Origin: Saprospiraceae bacterium
GTDB taxonomy: Bacteria > Bacteroidota > Bacteroidia > Chitinophagales > Saprospiraceae
Assembly (NCBI GenBank): GCA_041392805.1
Contig: JAWKLJ010000001.1
Location: 372,001-436,000, forward strand
Reading direction: 5' to 3'
DNA: 64,000 bases
Shown: positions 1-10,396 of the stretch, piece by piece
Layout: every line of letters begins with the position of its first letter
How positions within the stretch are numbered: position 1 is the first letter of the stretch
The notes under the pieces: model-generated
Database searches by the model: none
The model's input: only the letters and a program-made list of their open reading frames with translations
Told to the model about the DNA's origin: nothing
Translations under genes and position numbers: made by a program

Positions 1-1677
1 CGTCACCTCCGCCGTTGTCATCATTTGCCAGGTAATCAATTGGGTATTTTCGTTCAGCACAAATTGATCTTCAATCAACAGGGAGTGATCGTTTTCTTTT
101 ACAAATTTGCGGGTAGCCCCCTTGAGCGCCTCGCCAAAAACAGGCGACAAATCGACGGTGGCCTCGGGTCGTGGCCCCGCCTTGAAGTCAGTTATGGCAG
201 CAAAGCCATCGACGACATGCAAAGCATTATTCACCGAAACCGTGCTATGCCCAAAATTATGCTTGGTCAGCAAAGTCCACCGCTCGCATTCCTGGCAGCG
301 CCCCCAGAGGTCAAAACCAGTGATCTCTAATTCGTTGTAGCTCTGATTACCGGGATCAACCACCCAGCGTACGCCATCTAGCTCAAAGATAAAGGACCCG
401 GCATCCATGTTGCCATGATTGACCGTGCCTCTTCCGCCCTTGCCGCCAAAATAATATTGGCGCGGATCATCCTGACCACCCTGAAAAAACACAATTGGAT
501 TATCTCCGTCTCCTTTCCAGGCCAATGGTGGCTTGATACCCTCTTTCGCCTCGAACTGCGAAAGCCAAACCAAACCTGGACCCGCTATGCGCGACAGCTT
601 GCCCATCGACGCGGGCGCCTGCAAAAACCTTTCCTTTTCAAAGTATGCCGCATTTCCGGTATGGGTGGCGAACCACGCGAGGGTGATGTCGCCTTCGGCG
701 CCTCGCCTGTCTCCACAATCGGCGAAGTTGTAGTACATTTCTGAGGGCGCCGTACTCAATAACCTGAAGTTAGCGCTTTCCAAAAAGGCCGGATAGGCCG
801 CTAAGCCAAAATCAGTCTCAAACGCACTCACCAGCATCGAAGAGGTCAATACAGAGAAACTCGTGCCATACCCCCAGTAGGTGGAACCCTCCGGGTAAAC
901 GCCATCGGGGCCATAGGCTTCCAGGGCGTAAGGCATACCGTCCAGTGCCCGGCTAATCGTTTTGGCCGCCAATTCCGGGTCTCTTTCAGCTATAACGATC
1001 GAAGCGGCAATCATCCCGCCATGACAAACCTGGTTCCAATTGTTGCTCCCCTTGATCCAACCCGTATTCCCTTTTTCGTTGTAGCTCGGTTTGATTCCCT
1101 TTTCAATAAGCGCTGTCATTGCCATTTCCACGGTTGCCTTGGGCAAGTCCTTGCCCACCCAATCCACCGCCAAAGCAATGGCCAAGGACATCTCTGCCAC
1201 ATCGAGGTAGTGAGAAGGGTTCCAATCGGTGAATTGACAAACGGCGATCACTTCTTCGTCTATCCGCTTGAGCAGGGCGGGGCTTTTCTCCATTCGATAA
1301 GCCATACCTAAAATCCCCATCCGATATAACATCTCGCGGGAAGTACTCAACAACCTACGACCAATCATTTCACGAACAAGCAAAGGTTCCTTTTGTATTT
1401 TATTGGCATTCAATTGAATAGCTTCATAGTAATTTTTTACAACTGGTTCACTTTTTAGCTTTTTCTTTAAATCTTTTTCAATGGCAGGCGTAAGTATCAG
1501 CCGAGGATTGGCTTTATTCAAATGTTTTTTGAGGTACTCCACAGAGATGGGATTGTCCAATTTCTCCGGGTCTTTGTTTTTCGTTTTGTCATCCAAGCCG
1601 CTCTCATTGGCGTTCGCCATGGTGATCACCGGAAAAACAAGTACTAATAATATAGCGTTAAGAATGATCTTTTTCAT
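1..1677 (-). CDS. Heparinase II/III-like polysaccharide lyase, 3' end cut by the window edge
   Basis: The frame is open from the ATG at 1675-1677 to base 1 (559 codons, no stop), so the C-terminus lies outside the window. The protein starts with a signal peptide (MKKIILNAILLVLVFPVITMA), then an all-alpha segment with a HYLDVAEMSLAIALAVDW stretch and an NNWNQVCHGGMIAAS motif as in heparinase II/III and alginate-lyase families. The later KGGRGTVNHGNMDAGSF stretch resembles the catalytic H-x-x-x-D region of the heparinase beta domain. It starts 4 bp after the stop of the upstream lyase gene, so the two are co-transcribed. Probable role: periplasmic cleavage of a uronic-acid-containing polysaccharide. 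Exact substrate family cannot be told from the sequence. Confidence 0.85.
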   Translation of the reverse strand, partial: MKKIILNAILLVLVFPVITMANANESGLDDKTKNKDPEKLDNPISVEYLKKHLNKANPRLILTPAIEKDLKKKLKSEPVVKNYYEAIQLNANKIQKEPLLVREMIGRRLLSTSREMLYRMGILGMAYRMEKSPALLKRIDEEVIAVCQFTDWNPSHYLDVAEMSLAIALAVDWVGKDLPKATVEMAMTALIEKGIKPSYNEKGNTGWIKGSNNWNQVCHGGMIAASIVIAERDPELAAKTISRALDGMPYALEAYGPDGVYPEGSTYWGYGTSFSVLTSSMLVSAFETDFGLAAYPAFLESANFRLLSTAPSEMYYNFADCGDRRGAEGDITLAWFATHTGNAAYFEKERFLQAPASMGKLSRIAGPGLVWLSQFEAKEGIKPPLAWKGDGDNPIVFFQGGQDDPRQYYFGGKGGRGTVNHGNMDAGSFIFELDGVRWVVDPGNQSYNELEITGFDLWGRCQECERWTLLTKHNFGHSTVSVNNALHVVDGFAAITDFKAGPRPEATVDLSPVFGEALKGATRKFVKENDHSLLIEDQFVLNENTQLITWQMMTTAEVT

Positions 1678-1681
1678 GTGC

Positions 1682-3640
1682 TTAAGGATTCGTAGTGAAG
1701 GTTAAATGATAGGTCCCGGAAACCTTTTTTTGGGTATCCGTCAACTGTATCCTAAATAGTTTTTCGCCCCAGGTGCTTTGTAAACGACTATCTGTAAGGG
1801 GTATTTCTTCAAAGGTAGCCATGAAGTTTTTGGGGTATTTTAATGTTACAGGTGCTTTTCCCCTGACTTCGGCTCCTAGCAAAATGGTCTGTGTTTTTTC
1901 ATCGATCGTCGGCCGGTTGGCTGCCATCAAGTGTAGAACGTTGGGGACCTTTGTTTCCTTCAATTGGTAAACATCTTTCAGGCTGATTTCTTGTTTGTTT
2001 TTTTGAAAAGTAAGGGTTCGTTCCCATTTCTCAAGTCCACTTTCGGCGGGATAGGCGGCAGCAATATCCATGGAAAAGCTGATTTGCTGATCTGAGTTTT
2101 GGCGTGCGGTATGCCGAGCTTCGAAAGACCTGCCAGGTGATTGCATCTGCCCGTTTACCGTCGGCACATTATGGTATTGCGACTGCATCGTCCAGATCTC
2201 ATAGCGTTGGTCACTAAAGGTCTTTTTGGTATAGGTTTCCACCCCGATATCAATAATCAGGGGTTTTCCATTATGGTAAATGATAAAATTGCCAATATCA
2301 TTATGGTTATGGCTTTCGGCATTGTGGCCTCCTTTAGCGGCCATGAAAAAACCATCCCCATTGCTTTCATCTGAATGGCAGGCCAATACCTGCAAATCAG
2401 GAAACCAGCTTTCGCCGACAAAAGCCTCCTGCGGTTTGGTCTTTTCTAAGGCTGAAAGCACTTGGAAAGCAGCTAGTTTTCTGGGGAGATTATCCCCTAT
2501 TTTCCCCTCAAAGATTTGTTGTCGTTGCGCCAGCCAGGCCCCAAATGCCATCATTTGCTCATCTTTTATTTTTTCACCATAGGCAAAAACAAGAGGAGCG
2601 CTCGGCTTGGTAATGGCTGCTGCATCCGCAAAATTGATGTAATAATCGTCTTTGATATGGGCTTTGTAAATGTATTGTCCAATATTTCGAACCAATGGGG
2701 CATCCCAGATATTCACCTTCCCCTTGGTGGCCAATTCAAATAAGTCCAAGCAATCATACAGAGAAGCGCCCGCCCGCCCCCAATACCCTGGCCCTTCATC
2801 ACAGCCACCATCGGCCGGGTAGGGATCTAAAAACCGATCGATACAAGCCATAATTTTGTAGGCTGCTTCCGCCTTCTTCGCCGCATCTTTTTCACAAAGC
2901 AACACACAGGCCAACCAGTTGGAGCAAATCCAGGGTGTCCAATTGTTCAGGGTCCGTCCTGATATTCCCATCCACCAAAAATCATCATAGGCCAGATTAG
3001 GTTTTAGCACCCTTTTATCTACCTCTGCCAGTATCCTTTTATTTAGCACACTAGACACTTTGTCCAATTCTTTTTCTAGCAAATAATAGGTCCACGCAAG
3101 GAGTGCGCCCGTCTCAGCGGCAAAAAGATCAACATAAGCTGCATCAATTGCCGGTAAACCCGCTTCGCCATACGTTCCATAATGTGCAGGGATCACCCAA
3201 AAACTTTCTTCACAAATGGCCCAGACGAGATCAATGATTTCTCCCATAAAACGGCCCTTCCTCTCCATGCATTCGGCAATTACGGCCTGGGCTAAACGAT
3301 TGCGTCTGCCAAAATAAAGGTCGCCGTGGTTGGACCGGTTGCCATTGATAGAAAACTCCAGCAACAAGGAGGCTGTAAGCGGCGGAATTGGTTGGCCTAG
3401 CTGAGCCTCTGCCATGCCAATCTGCGCTGTTTTTATCGAAGTAGATAGCTGATCCCACCCTTCGCCAAATACGGGGTAGGGCACCCAGTCAAAGCTTTGG
3501 TCTAACCATCCCCGCAATTGTTCCTGAGAATACTTGCCCGTTAGCAAGGATCGCTTTTCTTGGGCAGCACCATCCGTCGACCAACAAAATACCAAGGTAC
3601 AAACCAATAGGTAGGTGAAATATCGTATAAATTGACTCAT
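1682..3640 (-). CDS. Heparinase II/III family protein (polysaccharide lyase)
   Basis: 652 residues with an N-terminal signal peptide ending near TDGAAQ. The N-terminal two thirds are helical (alpha/alpha toroid type). Around residues 430-460 there is a GGHNAESHNHNDIGNF stretch followed by GKPLIIDIGVETYT, the typical catalytic region of the heparinase II/III C-terminal domain (His, Asn and His-Asn-Asp). Lyases of this fold cleave uronic-acid glycans by beta-elimination in the periplasm. It lies directly upstream (4 bp) of a second lyase of related fold and downstream of a SusC/SusD pair, which supports a polysaccharide-utilisation locus. Known for the family: activity on heparan, alginate or related glycans. 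The specific substrate here is an inference left open. Confidence 0.85.
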   Translation of the reverse strand: MSQFIRYFTYLLVCTLVFCWSTDGAAQEKRSLLTGKYSQEQLRGWLDQSFDWVPYPVFGEGWDQLSTSIKTAQIGMAEAQLGQPIPPLTASLLLEFSINGNRSNHGDLYFGRRNRLAQAVIAECMERKGRFMGEIIDLVWAICEESFWVIPAHYGTYGEAGLPAIDAAYVDLFAAETGALLAWTYYLLEKELDKVSSVLNKRILAEVDKRVLKPNLAYDDFWWMGISGRTLNNWTPWICSNWLACVLLCEKDAAKKAEAAYKIMACIDRFLDPYPADGGCDEGPGYWGRAGASLYDCLDLFELATKGKVNIWDAPLVRNIGQYIYKAHIKDDYYINFADAAAITKPSAPLVFAYGEKIKDEQMMAFGAWLAQRQQIFEGKIGDNLPRKLAAFQVLSALEKTKPQEAFVGESWFPDLQVLACHSDESNGDGFFMAAKGGHNAESHNHNDIGNFIIYHNGKPLIIDIGVETYTKKTFSDQRYEIWTMQSQYHNVPTVNGQMQSPGRSFEARHTARQNSDQQISFSMDIAAAYPAESGLEKWERTLTFQKNKQEISLKDVYQLKETKVPNVLHLMAANRPTIDEKTQTILLGAEVRGKAPVTLKYPKNFMATFEEIPLTDSRLQSTWGEKLFRIQLTDTQKKVSGTYHLTFTTNP

Positions 3641-3885
3641 AGTGATCTTTTTGGGTAAGTAGATATCCTATAAACTGACTTCTTATCCCCATGTAGGTGG
3701 GCTAAATAACGAAAAAACATAACATCTCAGCGCCCTCTGCTCCTCAGCGCAACGCTTTGCAACGCCCCCCTTGGGAGGCGCACGCCACAGACCGTAGCAC
3801 CTTATAATGAGGAAGCCGCAATCAATTCAACAATTACGGCTTCCTGTATACAAATAATGACTCGGTTTATTTACAATAAATTATC

Positions 3886-5670
3886 CTACCAACCTGGATT
3901 CTGCTTGATGGCCGGGTTTTGTGCCATCACGTCGAGTGGGATTGGCCACAAGTAATGTTTGTTTTCGTCAAATACAGGGTTGGTCCAGTCTGTACCCTTA
4001 TAGACATCCACATAAGGTATGCCATCTACGACAGAGGATTTAACATTGGCCTTTGGATAACGGGCAATAGCCGCGTCATCCCAGCGAATGCCAAGGTCTG
4101 GTTGCTCCAATTTTTTGCCTTGTTTCCAGCGACGTAAATCGTCGTAGCGGAAACCTTCCATGAACAACTCCACGCGGCGCTCGCGTCTGATCTCAACGAT
4201 CAACGGAGAAACGCCGTCATTGGCATAACGTGGATCAACTGGAACATTAGCCATTTCCAAGTGGGGCATACCAACCCGATCACGCAGTTTATTGATGGTA
4301 AGATCAAGGTCATCCTGAGTAATGGTACCCAATTCCGCTACTGCTTCGGCATAATTTAATAATGCTTCTCCAAATCGTAAAATGATAGCTGGTGTGTTGG
4401 AGGTATTATAGGTAGCATAAGCTGTTTTCACATCGTACACTTTGATAATATGGTAACCTGTTTCGATGGTCTGGCCACCCTCCATCCCTCTCAAGCGAGG
4501 ATAAGGGCGAGTATCGTTATTACCATAACCATACACTAATACATCATCAGGGTGTAGAATGGTTTGTCGTAGACGAGGATCACGGTTTCCAAAAATGTCT
4601 TCGAACTGAGCGTCTCCCTTGTACAATGGAGACAAGGTAATCGGCAAGCCATCAGTGCACAAATAATCTTCTACCATGCTTTTGGTCGCCCCACCGTTAT
4701 ATCCTCTGTGGTAACTCTGAACGTGGTTGGTAAATATTCCAAGCTGGTATCTTCTCCAATACATCACCTCTGGCACACCTGTAAGGTCATCGGTAACACG
4801 GTGAATGGCGTTGTAATCAGTGGTTGGATTACCTGTGGTATATAGCTTATAAGGACCATTGTCTATCAAATCTTTAGCGGCCTTTGCGGCTTCCTGAAGC
4901 CACATATCAGCATTAGAACCGCCGTGGTATTTGCGCCAGGTTCCTTCAAACAAGCAAACCCTAGACTTGATTAGCAGCGCAGCCCAACGGTTTAAACGGC
5001 CAGGTCCACCACCATCACCCCAATCGTTAGGAATTTTCTCCGTCGCAAAATTCAAGTCAGCCAATACATTGTTCATGACCTCCTCTCTTGGTGTACGCGC
5101 AGCATACAATTCTTCGGAATCTACGTTCAATTCCCGATCCACCCAAGGCGCATCGCCAAATTTAGATACTTTATCTGCATAGAACCAACCTCTGAACAGA
5201 CGAGCTTCTCCTGCATATTTGTCAATAACATCTTGTGAAATCTTCGCTTTGTTATAATTATCCAATCCGACATTAATGGCCCGAATGAAATTCCAACCTT
5301 TATAGCCGTACCATTGTCCATCGCCATTTGGGCTGTTAGGCACATTGTGTTTACCCGAACGCACCTGTTGGTACTGAAGATGTCGGGAATGCGTCGGGGC
5401 AATATTATCGGTATATTCGTCTGTATACCAGATTCCAAACTTGTGACTATTGAAAGCCTGGTCATGCCCCATCAGAATAGGAACGTTGTTATCATCCTTG
5501 GCCAAATCATAAATACTATTGTTGTAGACCCTTAGGTCATTTTCCGTATTCCAGAAGGTTTCATTACTAATTTCATCCAATGGAAACCTTTCAAGGTAGT
5601 CATCGTTACAACTTGCCAATATAAAAGCGGCAAAAACGACCAGATAATATTTTGAAAATGTATGCTTCAT
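3886..5670 (-). CDS. SusD/RagB family nutrient-binding outer membrane lipoprotein
   Basis: 594 residues. The N-terminus is a lipoprotein signal (FAAFILASC, lipidated Cys at about residue 21) followed by NDDYLERFPLDEIS, typical of SusD/RagB proteins. The C-terminal part contains ERRVELFMEGFRYDDLRRWK, a hallmark of the family, and ends with YLWPIP...QNPGW. SusD proteins sit on the cell surface as the lid of the SusC channel and bind glycan. The gene starts 22 bp after the SusC stop codon on the same strand, as expected for a SusC/SusD pair, and is followed by two lyases. Confidence 0.95.
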   Translation of the reverse strand: MKHTFSKYYLVVFAAFILASCNDDYLERFPLDEISNETFWNTENDLRVYNNSIYDLAKDDNNVPILMGHDQAFNSHKFGIWYTDEYTDNIAPTHSRHLQYQQVRSGKHNVPNSPNGDGQWYGYKGWNFIRAINVGLDNYNKAKISQDVIDKYAGEARLFRGWFYADKVSKFGDAPWVDRELNVDSEELYAARTPREEVMNNVLADLNFATEKIPNDWGDGGGPGRLNRWAALLIKSRVCLFEGTWRKYHGGSNADMWLQEAAKAAKDLIDNGPYKLYTTGNPTTDYNAIHRVTDDLTGVPEVMYWRRYQLGIFTNHVQSYHRGYNGGATKSMVEDYLCTDGLPITLSPLYKGDAQFEDIFGNRDPRLRQTILHPDDVLVYGYGNNDTRPYPRLRGMEGGQTIETGYHIIKVYDVKTAYATYNTSNTPAIILRFGEALLNYAEAVAELGTITQDDLDLTINKLRDRVGMPHLEMANVPVDPRYANDGVSPLIVEIRRERRVELFMEGFRYDDLRRWKQGKKLEQPDLGIRWDDAAIARYPKANVKSSVVDGIPYVDVYKGTDWTNPVFDENKHYLWPIPLDVMAQNPAIKQNPGW

Positions 5671-5692
5671 TTCTATTCCTATTTACAAATGA

Positions 5693-8600
5693 TTAAAAAG
5701 TGATGTTTGCACCAAAAGAGAATATTCTTTGCAAAGGATATTCAACTGCTCCATTATTATTTAGAGTAGAATATCTATCACTAAAAACACTGGTATGGAG
5801 CGACTCCGGATCCAATGGTTTACGAATTTTAGAATATTCCCATAAATTCATACCTGCGATATAAACCTGTGCACCACCTAAGCCAATTTTACTCAATTGA
5901 GCAGCAGAAAAACTATAGCTTAAAGTGATGTTCTTTAAGCGGAGATAGCTGGCGTTCTGAATATATCGAGATTGCGTTTGCACATTCTGTTTCGTATTGG
6001 TTGAAATGTGTGCTGCAGGGAAATAAGCATCCCGGTTTTCTTCTGTCCAGGTTTCTGTAATAAAATACCGTTCAACATGACCAGCATTAAAAGGAAAGAA
6101 CCAAGTCCAGTTGCCATCTGATGGCCAGTAATCACGCTTACCAATCCCTTGGAAGAAAGTAGTCAAGGACCAGTTTTTATAGTTGAGGTCAAAATTGACG
6201 CCAAAATTATAGCGTGGAGTGGCATTACCGATAATTCTGCGATCTCCGGGGTTAGACAATGTGTTGTTACCCGGGCTAATGACACCATCGCCGTTGAGGT
6301 CGGCATAGTGAATATCACCAGGTCTCCAGTTGGAGCCGAGGCGGGATTGATCTGCAGCAGCGGCCACTTCTTCCGTTGTTTGGAAAATACCTACTGTTTC
6401 ATAACCCCATATTTCACCAATTTTTTGTCCGACATAAAATTCGGATAGTGCACCTGTAGGATTATCGTACTTGGTAATCTCTGTAGTCCAATCAGACAGG
6501 GCTAAGGTAATGCGGTAACCCACATCTTTACCAATTTTATCTCTCCAGGTCAAAGCCGTTTCCCAGCCTTTTGTTTTCAAATCAGCAGCATTGGATTGTG
6601 GCGCATTCGTACCCAAGATAGCAGGGTATTCCACATCCGTCAACATATCTTTTGTCTCCCTCGTATAAATATCGAAGGAAGCATCCAGGTGCTGATTCAG
6701 AATGGTAAAGTCTACCCCAAAGTTTTTAGACACCACCGTTTCCCAAGTAAGGGTTGGACTAACCAGTCCAGCCGCTGATACAAAAGGGGTACGGCTACCT
6801 GCTGACATCATGTAAGAAGAAGTACCAATACCCATGGTAGAAACATAGGGATAGTAGTCATTACCTAACAACTGGTTTCCGAGTGTTCCATAAGACGCTC
6901 TGATCTTCAGGTTATCCAAAAAGTCTTTGGTTCCAGCCATGAAATTTTCTTCAGACACTCGCCATCCTACCGAAACAGAGGGGAAGAATCCAAAGCGGTC
7001 ATCCGTTGGGAAGCGGGAGGTTCCATCATAGCGGCCATTGGCCTCTAGTAGGTATTTGTCCTTGAAGATATAATTTAAACGATAAAATGCTCCTCGCAAA
7101 GTAACATGCGATTTACCACCAAACGTTTGTTGGTTACCTGTCGTCGCATTAAGATCCGTCACCAAAGGCGTAATCAGGGTATTAGCTTGAGCCCTAATAA
7201 AGGAATTGCGCCCCCACTCTTGGTTAAAGCCAACCATGGCTTTAACAAAATGATTGGCGCCAGCATCCAAAGTGTATTCAGCGTAGGTATTTAATACGTA
7301 ATACTGGTTATAATTGCTTCGGTTATCAATAAAGTCATTTCCACTAAATCCATTGCCGATCTGTACGCCAGATTGAATATCCTGGCTTTCGATCACCTCA
7401 ATTTTACTGGCTACATCCTGGTAATCACGGTGGTAGGAATTATAAGAGAAATCTCCTCTGATTCTAAATCCTTTAAAAGGTGTCAAAGTAACACCTTGGG
7501 TCAACCATAGATCACTAACCGTAAAGGTTTCCCGTCCACCTTGTTCCAGGTAAGGAAAGAAGTTGAGACTAGCAAAATGTTTGCCGATATATTGCTCATA
7601 CTCTGCTCGGTCACCTTGTGTAATGTAGTAAGGAAGATCAGGAAACTCGATAGGCAGAATCGGGCTAACCCTGGCAACCGTATTGATATTAACGTCCCAG
7701 TTATAAAAATGCGGTTTATCACTTGATTGGGAATTGAACACGATTTTTTGATCCAGACTCAACCATTCATTGATCTGAAAGTCTGTCTTCATCAAAGCAT
7801 TATAACGCTTGAAGTTCTCATTATTTGGATGATCCAAATAGCCATCCTTATTCAAGGCACCCAAAGACACATAATAAGAAGCCTTTTCGGTGGCTCCGGA
7901 AACACTAAGGTCATATCTTTGCTGCGGCGCATACTCCGTCATCAAGCGATTTTGGTAATCGTTATAGCCGTAAAATCGTAGCACACCATCTTCCACTGCC
8001 CATTCGGGGCCGGTGCCTTCAGAATAAGCCTTGACAGCGGCTACAAAATCATCTGCATAAGCGGGAGCGCCATTGGTCCGAATATTGGCGTTGTTTCTGG
8101 CAATAACAAATTCGTATGGATCGTTAACAGGATCCATGTTAAAAATAGGTTTGGCAGCAGAAAGTTCGGTAGAAAGCTGGATTTTGGCCCTTCCAGTTTT
8201 CCCCTTTTTGGTTTCTACCAAAATAACACCAAAAGCCGCCCGTGCACCATACACCGCAGCCGCCGAAGCATCTTTCAATACGTTCACACTCGCAATGTCA
8301 TTGGGGTTGATCCGTTCCAAAGCCATCGGAACACCATCCACCAAAATGAGCGGAGAACCACCATTGATAGATTCATAACCCCGAATATTGAAATCGGCCG
8401 CCGTCGTCGGGTCACCATTTCTAATAGAAATATTCAGGTTAGGGATAAGTCCCTGCAAGCCCTGTCCTACACTGGCAATCGGTCGATTTTCCAGTGCTTC
8501 ACTAGTGATCGAAGAAACGGCGCCTGTTAAGTTTACTTTCTTTTGTGAACCATAACCGACCACCACGACTTCATCCAGTGCTTGCACATCCAAAGCCAGA

Positions 8601-9304
8601 ACAACGTCAATCACCGAGCGGCTACCAACGGTAATTTCTTGCGTCAGGTACCCTATATAAGAAATGACCAGCACGCTGTTTTCGTCTGGTGCAGCAATGG
8701 CATACGCGCCATCAAAGTCGGTAATCGTCCCTCGGGTAGTCCCTTTAATGGACACATTAACCCCAATCAGTGGTTCTCCATCCTCAGAGGTAATCGTTCC
8801 TGAAATATTAAGGTCCGCACTCATCTCCTGGATAGAAGTCCCAATTTGCGCCAATTGGCTAATGGGCTCCGTTCCTTTTCTGATGAGCTTAAGACTACTT
8901 TCATTTTCTAATTTTTGAATTTCCTTAATGTGCATGCCTAATTTTTTGGCATTGCGTTTGCCTTCTTTTGTCTCTTTATAAATGACAAAATATTTTTCCC
9001 CAAAAGACTTATACTTGAAGCCAGTGGGAGCAAGTAGGCGTTCAATGGCAAATTCCAGGCTTTCTTCTTTCTTAAATTCGAAATCGACTTTTACTTCATT
9101 AAGTGTAGCTAAATCGTAGGAAAATACAATTCGGTATTTTTCTTCGAAATCATTGAGAATGGTAACCAAGGATTTTGACATGGAAAAGCCAGAATCGCTG
9201 GTATTTGCGCTGGCGCTTATCGGAGGAGAAAGGAATACCCCCCCCAAAAGCATCATTAGTAACAACAATGAACGAGATTGTTGGTAAAAATTTTCAAATT
9301 TCAT
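5693..9304 (-). CDS. SusC/RagA family TonB-linked outer membrane protein with STN domain
   Basis: 1203 residues. Signal peptide at residues 1-33. Residues about 40-110 form an STN (secretin/TonB short N-terminal) domain, the part that contacts an anti-sigma factor. About 165-245 is a carboxypeptidase-regulatory-like domain (SGTITSEDGEPLIGVNVSIKG). Then comes a TonB plug with LDEVVVVGYGSQKKVNLTGA and VLKDASAAAVYGARAAFGVI, and a beta barrel to the C-terminal FSFGANITF. It imports oligosaccharide through the outer membrane using TonB energy. The STN domain together with the FecR-like and ECF sigma genes upstream indicates transcriptional control by substrate sensing. Confidence 0.96.
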   Translation of the reverse strand: MKFENFYQQSRSLLLLMMLLGGVFLSPPISASANTSDSGFSMSKSLVTILNDFEEKYRIVFSYDLATLNEVKVDFEFKKEESLEFAIERLLAPTGFKYKSFGEKYFVIYKETKEGKRNAKKLGMHIKEIQKLENESSLKLIRKGTEPISQLAQIGTSIQEMSADLNISGTITSEDGEPLIGVNVSIKGTTRGTITDFDGAYAIAAPDENSVLVISYIGYLTQEITVGSRSVIDVVLALDVQALDEVVVVGYGSQKKVNLTGAVSSITSEALENRPIASVGQGLQGLIPNLNISIRNGDPTTAADFNIRGYESINGGSPLILVDGVPMALERINPNDIASVNVLKDASAAAVYGARAAFGVILVETKKGKTGRAKIQLSTELSAAKPIFNMDPVNDPYEFVIARNNANIRTNGAPAYADDFVAAVKAYSEGTGPEWAVEDGVLRFYGYNDYQNRLMTEYAPQQRYDLSVSGATEKASYYVSLGALNKDGYLDHPNNENFKRYNALMKTDFQINEWLSLDQKIVFNSQSSDKPHFYNWDVNINTVARVSPILPIEFPDLPYYITQGDRAEYEQYIGKHFASLNFFPYLEQGGRETFTVSDLWLTQGVTLTPFKGFRIRGDFSYNSYHRDYQDVASKIEVIESQDIQSGVQIGNGFSGNDFIDNRSNYNQYYVLNTYAEYTLDAGANHFVKAMVGFNQEWGRNSFIRAQANTLITPLVTDLNATTGNQQTFGGKSHVTLRGAFYRLNYIFKDKYLLEANGRYDGTSRFPTDDRFGFFPSVSVGWRVSEENFMAGTKDFLDNLKIRASYGTLGNQLLGNDYYPYVSTMGIGTSSYMMSAGSRTPFVSAAGLVSPTLTWETVVSKNFGVDFTILNQHLDASFDIYTRETKDMLTDVEYPAILGTNAPQSNAADLKTKGWETALTWRDKIGKDVGYRITLALSDWTTEITKYDNPTGALSEFYVGQKIGEIWGYETVGIFQTTEEVAAAADQSRLGSNWRPGDIHYADLNGDGVISPGNNTLSNPGDRRIIGNATPRYNFGVNFDLNYKNWSLTTFFQGIGKRDYWPSDGNWTWFFPFNAGHVERYFITETWTEENRDAYFPAAHISTNTKQNVQTQSRYIQNASYLRLKNITLSYSFSAAQLSKIGLGGAQVYIAGMNLWEYSKIRKPLDPESLHTSVFSDRYSTLNNNGAVEYPLQRIFSFGANITF

Positions 9305-9364
9305 AAATTGTGGTTTTTCTTATTAACAATTCTAAACTGGGACAACAGGCCAATGTTGTTCCAG

Positions 9365-10396
9365 TTATTTTCCTTCTACAATCAGAAGGTTTTCTTTTTG
9401 CTTAATTTTTATATTTAAAGTTGTTTCCAATATTGGAATTACAATTTCAAGTTTGTCTTTGGGAATAGCGACTCGTTTTATTTGTTCAGGTAAGACTTGC
9501 TGGTTTATTTGGACTTCCACGCCATATAGTTCCTCGATTTTCTGAAAGATCACCTCTGGCAAATCTTCCATAATCAGGTCCCCGTCTTTCCAGGAGGCAT
9601 GGACTTCAGGTAATTCGTTTAACCTATTTACAATCGTTTTTCTCGTATTGGAATAAACCACGAAATCTCCTGGTTTCAATTCTTCTACTTGATTCCCAAG
9701 ATCAAGCTTAATTATTCCTTCTTCTAAGAATACTTGGGTCTGCTCCGCTCTATTATTAACATTAAAGCTCGTTCCTAACACTTCTATGGTTAAATCATCC
9801 GCTAGTACCTGAAATTTGGCGCCAGTGGAAGGTTTCTTTTTTACCTTAAAAAAAGCCTCTCCTTCAATCCATACTTTACGCGTACCTCCTTCCGACCAAT
9901 CAGCCGATAAGGTTAAGGTAGAATTTGGGGTAAGCTTCACTATTGAGCTATCGGGCAAAACAACCGTCTTCCATTCGCCGTATCCGGCTGAATACACCTT
10001 AGACGGCGCCTCTTCCGCTTGGGCCAAAAACCAAGTCATACCTACAAGCAACAAGATAGACGCCGCAAAGGCTAACCTTCCCAAAAAGAGGCGCTGCTGT
10101 TTTCTTTTCTCCTTTTGCCATTTGTTTTCACGCATGGTTTTACGTAAAACTTTTCGGAAGTCTTCATCCTCCATGTCAACACCCTGCGTAGAGGGTTCAA
10201 ATGCATCTATTAGGTTCGTTAAAATGGTTCTTGCTAAATCCAAATTGGCTTTTTGTAAAGGATAGGCTTCCAAAAAACATTGCCAAAAAAAATCGCTTTG
10301 ATCCGTTGGGGATTTTACCCATTTACGGAACGCCGGGTCTTCAATGAATTGTTGGGTAGAAAAATTTTTATACTGCTTAAAATCCATAGATATCAT
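9365..10396 (-). CDS. FecR-family anti-sigma factor
   Basis: 343 residues. The N-terminal about 110 residues are cytoplasmic, a single membrane helix follows (LAFAASILLLVGMTWFLAQ, about residues 108-127), and then a periplasmic FecR domain with GEWKTVVLPDSSIVKLTPNS and GEAFFKVKK motifs. The C-terminal DLPEVIFQKIEELYGVEVQI is the usual STN-like tail of these proteins (DUF4974 type). Known role: holds the ECF sigma factor inactive until the STN domain of the partner SusC signals substrate. It lies between the sigma gene and the SusC gene on the same strand. An alternative start at residue 4 (MDFKQYK) is possible. Confidence 0.93.
   Translation of the reverse strand: MISMDFKQYKNFSTQQFIEDPAFRKWVKSPTDQSDFFWQCFLEAYPLQKANLDLARTILTNLIDAFEPSTQGVDMEDEDFRKVLRKTMRENKWQKEKRKQQRLFLGRLAFAASILLLVGMTWFLAQAEEAPSKVYSAGYGEWKTVVLPDSSIVKLTPNSTLTLSADWSEGGTRKVWIEGEAFFKVKKKPSTGAKFQVLADDLTIEVLGTSFNVNNRAEQTQVFLEEGIIKLDLGNQVEELKPGDFVVYSNTRKTIVNRLNELPEVHASWKDGDLIMEDLPEVIFQKIEELYGVEVQINQQVLPEQIKRVAIPKDKLEIVIPILETTLNIKIKQKENLLIVEGK

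Noticed and set aside
25..1705. Several plus-strand frames at the left edge
   Set aside because: Shadows of the minus-strand lyase gene that runs off the window.
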